Under the pieces are notes generated by a model. The model was not told where the DNA came from. It saw nothing but the letters and a program-made list of their open reading frames with translations, and searched no databases. A stretch of DNA of 64,000 nucleotides from Saussurea involucrata. Its lineage: Eukaryota; Streptophyta; Magnoliopsida; Asterales; Asteraceae. Positions 10,901-22,100 of this stretch are shown here, in pieces. The DNA is taken from contig CM066327.1 in the NCBI GenBank assembly GCA_033807775.1, positions 90,480,295-90,544,294 of the forward strand, written 5' to 3'. Positions within the stretch are counted from its first letter, which is position 1. The number at the start of each line of letters is the position of its first letter. A program made the position numbers and the translations under genes.

Positions 10901-13353
10901 TCAAAGGCTGCCACTATTTCGTTACACTCATCCTCAAAAGTGTCATCACTCTCAAGGTCGGAGTGCTCACTCTCACTCCCCACTGTGTGCACTGTACTTC
11001 CCACTGTGGGCACTGTATCAAGACTGTAGGATCCATAAATCGAACTTAAAGCAAAGCAGTCTTTGGTGTCTATATACTTAAGGGACTTGAAGACATTAAA
11101 TGTCACCTCTTGGTCATTAACTCTCATCGTGAGTTCTCCTTTGTGTACATCAATCAAAGTTCGTCCGGTTGCAAGAAACGGACGTCCTAGGATGATTGGG
11201 ATTTCTTTATCGGCCTCATAATCTAGAACTAGAAAATCGGCGGGGAAGATAAATTTATCCACCTAGACCAAGACGTCTTCTATTTTTCCCTTGGGGTAGG
11301 CAATGTACCAATCGGCTAGTTGTAATGTCACGGTTGTGGGTCTAGCCTCTCCAATACCTAACTTGTTAAAAATGGACAGTGGCATCAAATAGACACTAGC
11401 TCCCAAATCACAAAGTGCTTGGCCTACTTCTTGTCCTCCTATTGTGCATGGAATGGTGAAACTACCCGGGTCTTTCAACTTAGGTGGAATCTTGCTAGTA
11501 AGGAGGGCACTACATTCTTCGGTCAAAGCCACAGTCTCAAACTCACCCAGCTTTCTTTTTTTGTTCAAAATATCCTTTAAAAATTTAACATAGCTTGGCA
11601 TTTGCTCGAGATCTTATACTAAGGGTATGTTAATGTGAAGCTGTTTAAAAATGTCTAAGAATTTTTTAAATTGAACATCGACATTTTTAGGCTTCATTCT
11701 GTCAGGAAGAGGTATGCTTCGTGGGTCAATTTGAGTTTGCTGTGGTATTGGCTTTGGAACAGTAGGTTTTGGAACAGGTCCAAAAGTGGGAAGGTCGGGG
11801 ATGTCGTTCCCCACTGTGGGGATCACAGTGACTTGAGGCGAATCATCAGAATCAAAATTGATATCTTTCAGATCCTTTCCACTCCTAAGTGTTATTGACT
11901 TGACTTGTTCTTTTCCTATCACCCTAGCGTGTTCGGTGTCACTAGGTAATGTCCTCGGTGGTCTATTCTTAACTTCAACAGCTAGTTGTCCTACATGGGT
12001 CTCTATATTCCTAATGGCTGCTTGAGTTTGATTCATGAAACCCTTGAGAATTGATTCAATCGATTGTTGAACCTCAGCTGGTTGATTGGATCGTGGTTGG
12101 TATGATTGTGGGGATTGCCCTTGGTGAAAGTTCTGTGGGTGCTACCCACTGTGATGTGGGGACTGCCCACTGTGATGTTGCTGAAATCCAGGGGGATTGT
12201 GTGGTCGTTGCTGGGCATGACTCGCCCCGTGGGGTTGGAGTCCTGGATTACCAGCCCAAGAGAAATTTGGATGATTTCTCCAACCTGGATTATAAGTCTC
12301 TGAGTATGGGTTGTTTCTCGGATTTGTTCCTATAACATTAACGGCTTCGGGATTTGCTGGACAATAGTCAAAAAGATGCTCCTCTCCACAGAGGGAGCAG
12401 TTTTCGGCTAGATGAGTTGCAGAATTGACTTGGCCTCTATTTTGGTTCAACACGATTTTTGTTAAGGCCACTAACTGTGCGTTCATGGTTTTGAGTGCCT
12501 CGGAATCGATGGTGTTGGTCTTTGGTAATATTGCTCTAGGATTGGACCACTCGGTATTGTTGTTGGACACTTTTTCTAAGATTTGATATCCTTCATTGTA
12601 GGTTTTACTCGTGAATGTTCCACCGGCTGTTGCATCTAAGATGATTTTGGCTGCATTGGAAAGACCATTGTAAAAGGTCTCCAATTAGATGCAATGTGGG
12701 ATGCCATGATGTGGGCACTTTCGAAGTAAATCTTTAAATCGTTCCCATGCATCCGAAACAACCTCATCTTCTTCTTTTCTAACCAAAATTATATCATTTT
12801 GAAACCTTACATTCCTCGTTGGAGGAAAGTATTTTTGCAAAAATTTATCGGCAAGTTCTTGCCAAGTGGTTATCGAGTGAGGTGCATGCGAGTTCAGCCA
12901 TGACTTTACCTTATCCCTTAGTGAAAAGGGGAAAAGTCTTAGTCTTAACGCTTCATCACTAACACCTTGTAACTGAAAGGAATCGGTCATTTCCAAGAAA
13001 GATTTTAAGTGCGAGTGCAGATCCTCAGATGGTGATCCTCCAAACTGACCCATGGCTTGGATCATTTGAAACATCATCGGTTTGAGTTCAAAATGAGTTG
13101 CAACAATGTTGGGTCTTAAAATTCCGGAGCTCAAATCACCAACTCCGGAAGTAGCGTAGTCCCGTATTTTTCGATCTTTGCTATCGGTAATCGTCACTGT
13201 GGTCTCCACTATAGGTGGTGGTATTGCTGCCATGTTTACAGTGGGGATCACAGGGGGTTGTCGATTTGTGTTCTTGTTTTTACGTCTTCTTCGAAAAGTT
13301 TTCTCTATTTCAAGATCGATTGGTACCAAAGGTTCGTGTTGTTGTCGTGGCAT
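7939..13353 (-). pseudogene. gag-pol: Athila-A gag-pol polyprotein, one frame with five stops
   Basis: This is a single reading frame of about 1,805 codons from ATG 13353. Domains in order are retrotransposon capsid, a CX2C-type zinc knuckle (CSLCGEEHLFDYC), aspartic protease (CDLGAS active site), RT with FMDD, RNase H, integrase zinc-binding region, integrase core (GIDFMGPF, ISDEGTH, and TNGLAELSN keeping the Glu), and a C-terminal tail. The frame is interrupted only by stops at about 12685, 12142, 11613, 11263 and 10561, with no frameshift. Comparison with Athila-B shows one stop is CAA to TAA, while others replace Lys or Glu codons, so cytosine deamination alone does not explain them. PTVG-like peptides in gag and in the protease-RT spacer are encoded by the Athila palindrome. 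Non-functional without readthrough. Confidence 0.95.
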
Positions 13354-13431
13354 GCAACACGAACATCTTAGAAAAACGAGTTACTCGGGCTCGAACAAAA
13401 ACTAATGTCTTGAGATTTAAAATCACGCCAG

Positions 13432-13449
13432 TCCCCGGCAACGGCGCCA
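13432..13449 (-). other. Athila-A primer-binding site, Asp tRNA type
   Basis: The plus strand reads TCCCCGGCAACGGCGCCA, the 3' end of plant tRNA-Asp including CCA. The minus strand is therefore a perfect 18-base primer site, 6 bp inside the 5' LTR. This is typical of Athila elements. Confidence 0.95.
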
Positions 13450-13455
13450 AAAACT

Positions 13456-15020
13456 TGTTACGTGCGGAATATGTGTTTTAATCGCAGTGGGTTGCAAACT
13501 GTCCACAGTGGGAAGTGCAAGTGTACACTGTCCACTATGATCGTCACAACAAGTAATAGTTGGTAAAATACCAGAATCGAATCCACAGAGACTGGGCAAT
13601 CAAGACAATACGGTTCTCATGAGCTCCTTTTACAGGTTTCAAAAACAGAAGAAGCAATATTTTGGTTTGTTCGGTGAAATAGCTACTTTAACGATTTTAC
13701 TAAGGTTTAAAAGGAGGAATGTAGGTTAGATTTTCCCTAGATTTTATACTAAATACTTGGTCCTAAAAGTGATCCTTGTATTCAAGATGGGCATTTTCGC
13801 TAGAAAAGCCCGGTTACAAAATACTCACACTGTTAGATAAAAATCCCATACTCTTAGTATTTATTGTTTTGTCAATGGTAATCTCAAAAATGGACCTTTT
13901 CAGGTCTCGATGGAATGTGTAGAGACAAATACTCTAAGTGTTTTTAATACACAAATTAGCTTGCCTACAACTCTAGTGGGTTGAGATTAGCTCACTGTGC
14001 CGACCTCACTTTCGTAAGTGTCATAAGAATTCTTTCGAATCCCCTAGCATCATTCAAGCTCGTGTCACTACGTTCTACTTATTTCTAAGTTAAGAACTAG
14101 ACTTTAGATCCTGGCAAGTGATCGGCTTGTTTGCATCCTTGGGTAAAAATCGAGAATGAATGACCAAAACAACAAATATTCTAAGTATAAAGATTACTCA
14201 AGCATTTTTAATAAAATCCAGGTACTTCTCCTTCCTACATCCCAAAGGATGTTTAACCCGTAATTAAAGTAAAGAAAACAAGAGAGTAGAAGTTGCACAT
14301 AATTAAACTGAAAGTGACTTGAATTGAACTCACAGTGGGGAACGAGAAGTCGTCCCTGTCACTGTGTACTTCGAACTACAATTAAACTAAGAAATTAAGA
14401 TACAAAATTTTAAAGCTAGCTACTGCAGTAAATGAAAGACTAACACTAATGTAGTTGTTGAGAGAATTTAAGACTAAGCCAAGCATGTCATAAATGGCAC
14501 CCAAGTGCTCCTTTATATATACTAGGAGAAAGAGTTGGGTATTACACAAAGAGGTGGGTTTATCTAATGGGTAAAGACTGCAGTATTATGGCAGAATTCA
14601 GCACTTTGGACAATCCTTTTACCCAATAGACCCTTCACCAAGTCAATCTCTAAGTACAAGAAGGTGTACTTGTTGTTATCTTTAAGAAAACTACTTTGTA
14701 CTTCTCCAGCCCATATTTTCCTGCCATTTTAACCTTCTAAACTCCAGAATAGTTGCATCCCAACTACTAGTTTCTTTTGTCTTCTTGCTCTGCTCGAATA
14801 GTGGGAAACCGGAGTGGGCACAACAGTGGTCACTGCAGGATAAATCGTGAAAAACACCCAAATTCCACCAAATAATTTATTAAAGACTATGGTTCACTCT
14901 TTTTGCTCATTTTCGAGAATTGTTCCAAGAATGGGGGTTTTTAGAAGCGGAATGGCTAAAATTGACAAAATAAAATAGAAAATTCAAGGAAATAAAAACT
15001 CTAAAAATAGAGTTATCAGT
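13456..15020 (-). repeat. Athila-A 5' LTR
   Basis: This is the direct copy of 2880-4440, adjacent to the Asp primer site and therefore the 5' LTR of the minus-strand element. CACAGTG/CACTGTG words recur at 13504, 13992, 14331 and 14360. Flanking GTACA at 15021-15025 is the target duplication. Confidence 0.96.
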
Positions 15021-16885
15021 ACACAAAGAGAGGATCACAGAGCTCAAGACCAAGCCACAACACAAAACCAGCAGAACAATGGGTGCTTCAGATGTGGCAA
15101 ACCAGGGCACTACGCAGCTGAATGTCGAAGCAAACCCAACAGACCCAAACCTCAAAGAGACTCTACATTCTACAAGAAGAAGGCAGAGTACTATGCTAAA
15201 AAATCTCTCATGGTAGAACAGGAGAATTGGGTGTCTGATGAGTCCTCAGACGAGGAAGAGAAGAAGAATGCATTGTTCTGTAGGATGGTATAGGTCAGCA
15301 GCTCCGACTCCAATTGTGAGGTATCTACTTCTAACTCCACCTCCAATGACACAAGTGTTAATTTACTCAAACTAACAGAAGATTTCAATGAAATTGAAAA
15401 TACTTGTGCTGATTTTAAGAAAAAACTTGCATTCTATGAAAGAGAAGCCAAACTTCCCTTAAAAGAAAAGATTTCTAATCTTGAATCAGCTTTGAAAGCC
15501 AAATCCAAAGAGTTTATGGATAATGAGAGTGACAGGCTAAATATACTTGCCCTTAAAAACTTCTTTCAAAAAGAAAGGGAAGTTCTTCACCAAGATCTAC
15601 TCGAAAGAGATCTCATGATCAATAGGTACCAGGATGCATAGAAGGTTTACGAAAAGGTGAACACTCAAATAGGCAGAAGAAGGATTGGCTTCTGTGACTT
15701 GGATCCTTACACAGGAAACAAAAGAAGTGAATCTCTGTTCTCCTTATTTAGCATTAGGACCATTATAAAACCAGGATTTCCTAATCTACTTTATGTACAC
15801 AAAAGGCGAAAGACCTCTGGGGAACCTCACAAGAGGAATCAACTGAAGATGATAAATGTGTGGTATCAAAACACGGATTTATCATCATCAGACTATCAAA
15901 AGAGATTCCAAACGAAAGAAATATTTGAAAACACAAGATCAGATAAGAATATTCAAGTTTGGGGATCTAGAGACTCAAGCCCAAGTTGCCTTTGTATGAA
16001 CAATAGATCCTGAAAAGGAACTATCAGCAGAGGCACCTGAGTTTGTGCCTTCATCTACAGAAGATAGAATACAAAATATTTCTGAAAATGAATCTGAGGA
16101 AACCTGTGAAAACAAATTTTTTGAAAGTCATAATGACAACTCTGTCGAACAAGATCTCAGTGAAAAGAACACTGTGAATTCTTTTGAGACCACAAAGACT
16201 TTTCCTTGCATTTCAGAAGTCTCAGATATTTCTATAAACAAGGAAGAAAGTGAGTATGACACATGCACAGAAAATACTGCCTCTATCGACAGAGACCCCT
16301 GTGATTCAAACTCTGAATATGAGGATGACTCAACCTCTGTCGACTTTGAGACTGACTCTGACAATTCAGAGATAGTACCTTGTGAATCAGAGGGATTTAA
16401 TCTGTCCCCCGACATTCTTAACAGAACTATTCCTCCAAAGGAAAATTTCACAAGAATTCCTATCTGTCCAGATTTTCTTGACATGTGTATACAAGCTAAA
16501 ACTTCTCTTGAGCTTGAGAAAATTAAAGAACAAAAGGAAAGGTCCTCTCATAATCTAAAAGCTCCAAAACCTTTAAGGCCAAATCAAGAAAAACTCACAT
16601 GGCAACAAAATGGGAAATGGATTCAAAATAACCAATCTTTTTCTTCTTCTGTGGAAGTGAAACCAACTGAAGGTCACCACAGAAGATGGGTACAGCAGAA
16701 GGCTCCTCTTAACATAGGTTTTTACAAAAAATAAATCTAGCATAGATAAGTCACTCTGTAAAAATAAGACTAATGCTAGGAGAGATTGCAATCATAAAGC
16801 CTCTATACCCATTTTTAATGATTTTATTGAGAAGTTTAAGCAAGTTTCTTCATATGTTCATTATTGTCATTGCTTTGAACTTATG
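15021..16885 (+). pseudogene. gag: Copia-A gag, zinc knuckle and C-terminal segment
   Basis: It continues the copia-A gag after Athila-A. A CX2CX4HX4C zinc knuckle (CFRCGKPGHYAAEC) occupies 15084-15125. Acidic and long helical segments follow, with KKLAFYERE-type heptads around 15420-15600, then a RRIGFCDLDPYTGN block near 15680 that matches the copia-C gag, and an acidic spacer (16045-16734). Stops occur at about 15290 and 15640, with frame changes later. It ends at the copia-B insertion, before the KWVPK motif that precedes protease. CCTCTG/CAGAGG words recur in the codons. Confidence 0.85.
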
Positions 16886-17233
16886 TGTTGGTCCCAAAGG
16901 GGATATACAAGTTTGTAGAAGGGGGGGGGGGTTGAATACAAACACACGATTTTTATCTTTCTAAATTGTATATTGATATGTATCAAACAATTTACAGTTG
17001 TTGTGGAACAAGATTAAGGAATAAACCTAATCTAAACAAACTTTGAGAATCACTAAGAGTTCTTGTACTAGAAATAGAGATTAAGAAAATCTAGAATACG
17101 AAGGAGTGTATTCTAACACACAGTAAGTTCAGCGAGAAGAAAGGTTTGAGCACTTCACCAATGAAGTAGGGTTTCCTTTATATACTGCATGCATTTAATG
17201 CATGTCAGTATGCCTTTACACGTGACAGCCTCT
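16886..17233 (-). repeat. Copia-B 3' LTR, left part
   Basis: It starts TGTTGGTCCCAAAGGGG. The LTR continues after Tekay at 26511-27126 and ends GGATCAACA, giving a reconstructed length of about 964 bp. An 11-base G run lies at 16921-16931 and a TCAGCG word at 17129. No 5' LTR copy survives for comparison. Confidence 0.8.
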
Positions 17234-19176
17234 TGTAACGTCCCAAAAATTTTGAACTTTTAAAAATAATCATTTAATTGCATAAGACACCATTAATAAT
17301 CCAAATAACCGTTTCGTTTGCAAATTTAAATAATAAACGTTCTCATTAAAACTAAACAGCGGAATTAAATTGTTTTTAAGTATAAATTAAATCTCATGAC
17401 TGCAAAGAGCCCTTCGTACGCGCCAGTGTGTACCGTCACGCCTTGGAGCCACTAGTACCTGAAACCACAGTTTATAGGGAAAGGGTAAGCACGAAGCTTA
17501 GTGAATTCAACACCACATACAACACAATTATATAACAATACCCCTAAAACAGGTAGATCCACATAACCAAGCATGCAAGTCTAAGAACGCATCCTAAACA
17601 AGCATACTCACACCAACCCGCCTAAACAAGCATTCATCGGTCTCCCCGATGACACACGATAACCGTGCACGTATCCCTCGGTCCCACCGAGTTCCTACGC
17701 CACTCGTGTACACAATCCTCGGTCCCACCGAGTCCTCGGTCCCACCGAGTTTACACGACACCCAAGGTCCATAATAGACACAACACTATCTAGTACCACA
17801 CCACAAGTAATACCACTTAGCACACGCGAGCTACAGTAATGTAAATATAACCATAGTTCTACGTAGTGAGTGAACTCACCTCAAAAGCGATGTAGAAATC
17901 TCGAACGATCACACGAGCTAGCCAACTCCAAAATCACTTCTCGACACCTAAATAAGTACTATAAGGTGTCAACTCGAAGCCCGGGATCCTTAATTATAAA
18001 CATAAGATTAAACGGGTGATATTTCGCCTTTTCGGCCTAAACTGCAGGCCTGTTCGGGACCTGCTTAGCCCCTTCTAGACCCACAATTCTAGAGATCACT
18101 TTTTACAAACAGATAGGTCTAGGTCTTAGCTTTCCAGGGATATATTATACGCGTTCTAACTATTTTCCTACGATTTTATATGATTTTTCTAAAACTGAAA
18201 CGTCATTCCAGCAGATTCGGACCTGCTGTAAAAATAGATATTTTGCACTTAGCTAGAGGCTGAACCAGGCTTTCGCCGAAACACGAAAAATGTGCCCGAC
18301 ACAGAATGTGAACCGTGGGCACCAGATTCGTCTCAAACCGAGTTACGGCGGAAAAGTTATGAGCGAAATAAAAACTGGGCAGAACCATATAGTTTACATA
18401 AAATCATAACGATGGTTTCCGGTTTGCCGCTAGCGGGTTAGGGTTTAGACCTAGCGGTTTTTGGGTTCCGCCAGAGGATGGTACTAGGGTTTTGCCGCGG
18501 CCTCCACCCACTGCCACCTCCGCCAGTGGGTCACGGCGGCGGCGGCGCTCCGGCAATGGCTGCAACCGCGCACCACCCTACGTACACCTCACCATCCCTA
18601 ACGCACACACACACCTACCTCCAACCGACCAGAGTAACCACCACACGAGGGGGACCATGGCGGCCACCGCCGGCAGCGGCCAAGGCCGCCTGTGGCGGCG
18701 GCGGTGGTGACCGCAAAACTCCGGCGACGGCAAAAAGGAAAACAACGAGAGGAGAGGACTTACCTTAACTCGACTTTCTCCCTTTCTTTGACTGAACACA
18801 ACAACGGCAGCGGCGGGGAGGGACTCTTCCGGTGGCGACGGCGGCAAAAGAAAAGGGGCAAGATGGTGATCGACGGCAAATGGGAGAAAGAAGGGATTAG
18901 GGTTGAGAGTATTATGTGTGTCGCAAGGCAATGAGGAAGAAAGAAAAGAGGAGGGTTCGGCCCTCCCCCTTGCATGGGCCGAATCATGCTAAATTTTTGC
19001 CAAAAATCCACATTTAGCCCCTCGACAACCCTACTATAACAATTAACACCCAAATCCTAAAAACTCTAACGCTAGACTAATGGTGTTACCTTACGTTAAA
19101 AGCAATTAAAAGGAGGAAAGCAAATAATTAAATAAATAAAATAGGAATAAAACCATACCGGAACACGGGCTTTACA
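17234..19176 (-). repeat. Tekay 3' LTR
   Basis: It starts TGTAACGTCCC and ends GGGCTTTACA on the plus strand. Three copies of the foldback CTCGGT-CCC-ACCGAG lie at 17677, 17718 and 17735. Positions 18420-18760 form a CpG- and GC-rich block unlike the rest. The Pro/Ala-rich open frames there are a by-product of base composition. Confidence 0.96.
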
Positions 19177-19191
19177 ACTCTCCCCCGCTTG
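19177..19191 (-). other. Tekay polypurine tract
   Basis: The minus strand reads AAGCGGGGGAGAGT directly abutting the 3' LTR. This is the expected position and composition of the plus-strand primer. It overlaps neither LTR nor pol, whose stop codon is at 19194. Confidence 0.85.
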
Positions 19192-19193
19192 GC

Positions 19194-22100
19194 TCAGACT
19201 TCGTCCTCGAAGTCTTGGTCGGCAAAAAGCTCGGGGTAGTTCTCGCGCATCTCGGCTTCGGGCTCCCACATCCATTCTGAACCCTTCCGGTGCTGCCACT
19301 GGACTTTCACCAATCCAATGACTTTGTTCCGCAGAGTCTTCTCCTTCCTCCCGACAATGGCTATTGGTTTCTCTACGTAGTTGAGCCGCTCGTCAATCTG
19401 AATATCTTCGAGGGAAATCACTGCCGACTCATCCACCACACACTTCCTCAGCTGGGAGACATGGAAGGTGTTGTGAATCAAGCTCAACTCATCCAGTAAT
19501 TCTAAATGATAAGCTACCTTCCCCACGCGCGCAATGACCTTGTAAGGTCCAATGTAACGGGGTCCTAGCTTTCCCCTCTTGTGGAACCGAATCACCCCTT
19601 TCCAGGGTGACACCTTCAGAAGAACATAATCCCCGACCTGAAATTCTAAATCTGATCGCCTCCTGTCAGCGTAGCTCTACTGACGGCTCTGCGCAGTCAC
19701 CAACTGATCCCGTACCATCTGGATCATTTCAGTCGTCTTCAACACTACATCAGTGCTCCCCAACACTCGGTGACCAACCTTGCCCCAGCAAATGGGCGTC
19801 CGGCACTTCCTGCCATATAACACCTCGTAAGGTGGCCTACCGATGCTGGAATGATAGCTGTTGTTGTAGGAGAACTCATCTAACGGAAGATACTGATCCC
19901 AACTACCCCCAAAGTCAATAACACAAGCCCGCAGCATGTCCTCGAGTGTCTGAATGGTACGCTCACTCTGTCGGTCAGTCTGAGGATGAAAAGCTGTGCT
20001 GAAATGCAATCGTGTACCCATCTCACTCTGAAACTTCTCCCAAAACCGGGAGGTAAAACGAGTATCCCGATCCGAGACAATCGATACTGGCACCCCGTGC
20101 CTAGTCACAATCTCCCGAATGAAAATCTCCGCGAGCTTCTCCGCTGAGGAACTCTCTCTGATAGCCAAGAAGTGAGCGCTCTTAGTCAGACGGTCCGCAA
20201 TTACCCAGATAGTATCATTCCCTCGCGAAGTCCTGGGGAGTTTAGTGATGAAATCCATCGTAATCTGCTCCCATTTCCACACCGGAATCTCCAAAGGCTG
20301 TAACTTCCCATGCGGTCGTTGATGTTCCGCCTTGACCTTCCGACAGGTCATGCATACCTCTACACATTTGGCGACATCCCGCTTCATGTCGGGCCACCAA
20401 TAATCCTCTCGCAAGTCTCGGTACATCTTGGTAGCTCCCGGATGAATCGAAAACTTGGACTTGTGCGCCTCGTCCAACAGTATATGTCGGTTCCCACCAG
20501 TGAATGGAACCCAGACCCTACCGTACCGAGTCAACAACCCCCGACTATCACGGAAAAAATTTGGGATTTCTCCCGTAACCCTCTCACGTTTGGCATTTTC
20601 CTCCAAAACTGCCACCTCCTGAGCAATACCTATCGACTCGAGAAGAGGTGCAACCACTGTCAATCGTTGACACAAACTTCTCAGTGGTTCACTAACCGGA
20701 TTTCGACTAAGTGCGTCCGCGACCACATTCGCTTTACCCGGGTGGTAAAGTATCTCGCAATCAAAATCTTTGACCACATCAAGCCATCTTCTCTGACGCA
20801 TATTGAGATCCTGCTGATCCATCAGGTACTTGAGGCTCTTATGGTCAGTGTAGATCGTACACTTGACGCCATATAGAAAATGTCTCCAGATTTTGAGGGC
20901 AAACACCCCTGCTCCCAACTCTAGGTCATGAGTCGGGTAGTTCGCCTCATGAGGCTTCAGCTGCCTCGAAGCGTAAGCTATAACCTTGCCGCGTTGCATA
21001 AGCACGACACCCAAACCCTGGTGTGAAGCGTCACAGTACACCACCAAGTCCTCCATGCCCTCGGGCAAGGTTAACACCGGAGCCTCGCATAACCGTCTGC
21101 GTAGCTCCTCGAAGGCCCTCTGCTGCTCCCACCCCAGCTGAAAGCCGCAGATTTCTTTGTCAATCGGGTCATAGGCAGCGCGATCTTGGAGAAATCTTGG
21201 ATAAATCTCCGATAGTACCCCGCCAACCCTAGAAAACTCCGTACCTTGGTGGGAGTTTTCGGCACTTCCCACCGCATCACCGCTGAAACCTTGGTCGGAT
21301 CGACCATAATACCACTCTGATTCACGACATGTCCTAGGAATTGGACCTCTCGTAACCAGAATTCGCACTTGGAGAACTTAGAATAAAGCTTCTCCCGCCT
21401 CAAAACATCTAAAACCTCTCGCAAATGCATCACGTGCTCTTCCGTTGTCTTCGAATATACGAGAATATCGTCAATGAACACAATCACCGACCGGTCCAAC
21501 ATCGTGCTACATACCCGGTTCATGAGGTCCATGAACGCTGCTGGTGCATTGGTGAGCCCAAAAGGCATCACCACAAACTCATAATGGCCATAACGCATGC
21601 GAAAGGCCGTCTTCTCCGTATCCTCACTCCTTACCCACATCTGATGATATCCCGACCTCAAATCAATCTTAGAGAACCACGAGGCTCCTTGAAGCTGGTC
21701 GAACAGATCGTCAATCCTTGGCAGAGGATAGCGATTCTTCATCGTAAGCTTATTCAGCTCGCGGTAGTCTATACACATCCGTTGAGACCCGTCCTTCCTC
21801 TTCACAAACAAAATAGGGGCTCCCCACGGTGAACAGCTCGGCTTAATGAACTCCTTTTCGAGAAGTTCCTTCAACTGAGCGTACAACTCTTTCATTTCCG
21901 GTGTAGCCAGGCGGTAAGGTACCTTGGCCACCGGAGCAGCACCCGGAATCAGATCAATCCGAAACTCTACCTGTCGCTCGGGAGGTATCCCCGGCAAATC
22001 ATCGGGAAACACATCGGTAAACTCCCGTACGACTAGAACGTCTTCCGTAGTCTCCTTCCCTTCGTCAAGTCGCTCGTCTATCACATATGCCAAGTATCCT

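Larger units (their letters stand above)
2880..15020 (-). mobile_element. Athila-A: complete Ty3/gypsy Athila-type element
   Basis: Two direct LTRs of 1561 and 1565 bp bound this 12.1-kb element. GTACA immediately before 2880 and at 15021-15025 is a 5-bp target site duplication, proving insertion into copia-A gag. Order on the minus strand is 5' LTR, Asp-tRNA primer site, gag-pol, ORF3, purine tracts and 3' LTR. By eye the LTRs differ at roughly 30 positions (about 2%), suggesting an insertion of order one million years ago if typical plant neutral rates apply. FMDD reverse transcriptase and the Asp primer site place it in the Athila lineage. Confidence 0.97.

Noticed and set aside
13432..13449. 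Perfect tRNA-Asp 3' end as a possible tRNA gene
   Set aside because: Only the 3' 18 nt are present and they sit 6 bp from an LTR; these are primer-binding sites (also 54521-54538 and 63988-64000).
16921..16931. G11 run here and C15 run at 26284-26298 as functional elements
   Set aside because: Simple homopolymers at points where the paired or related sequence is shorter; replication slippage or sequencing error is likelier.
18430..18450. Telomere-like GGTTAGGGTTTAG
   Set aside because: A single short occurrence in both Tekay LTRs, not a telomeric array.
18478..18934. Pro/Ala/Arg-rich open frames in the Tekay LTR (also 25796-26258)
   Set aside because: They lie within both LTR copies, overlap on both strands, follow base composition and match no family.
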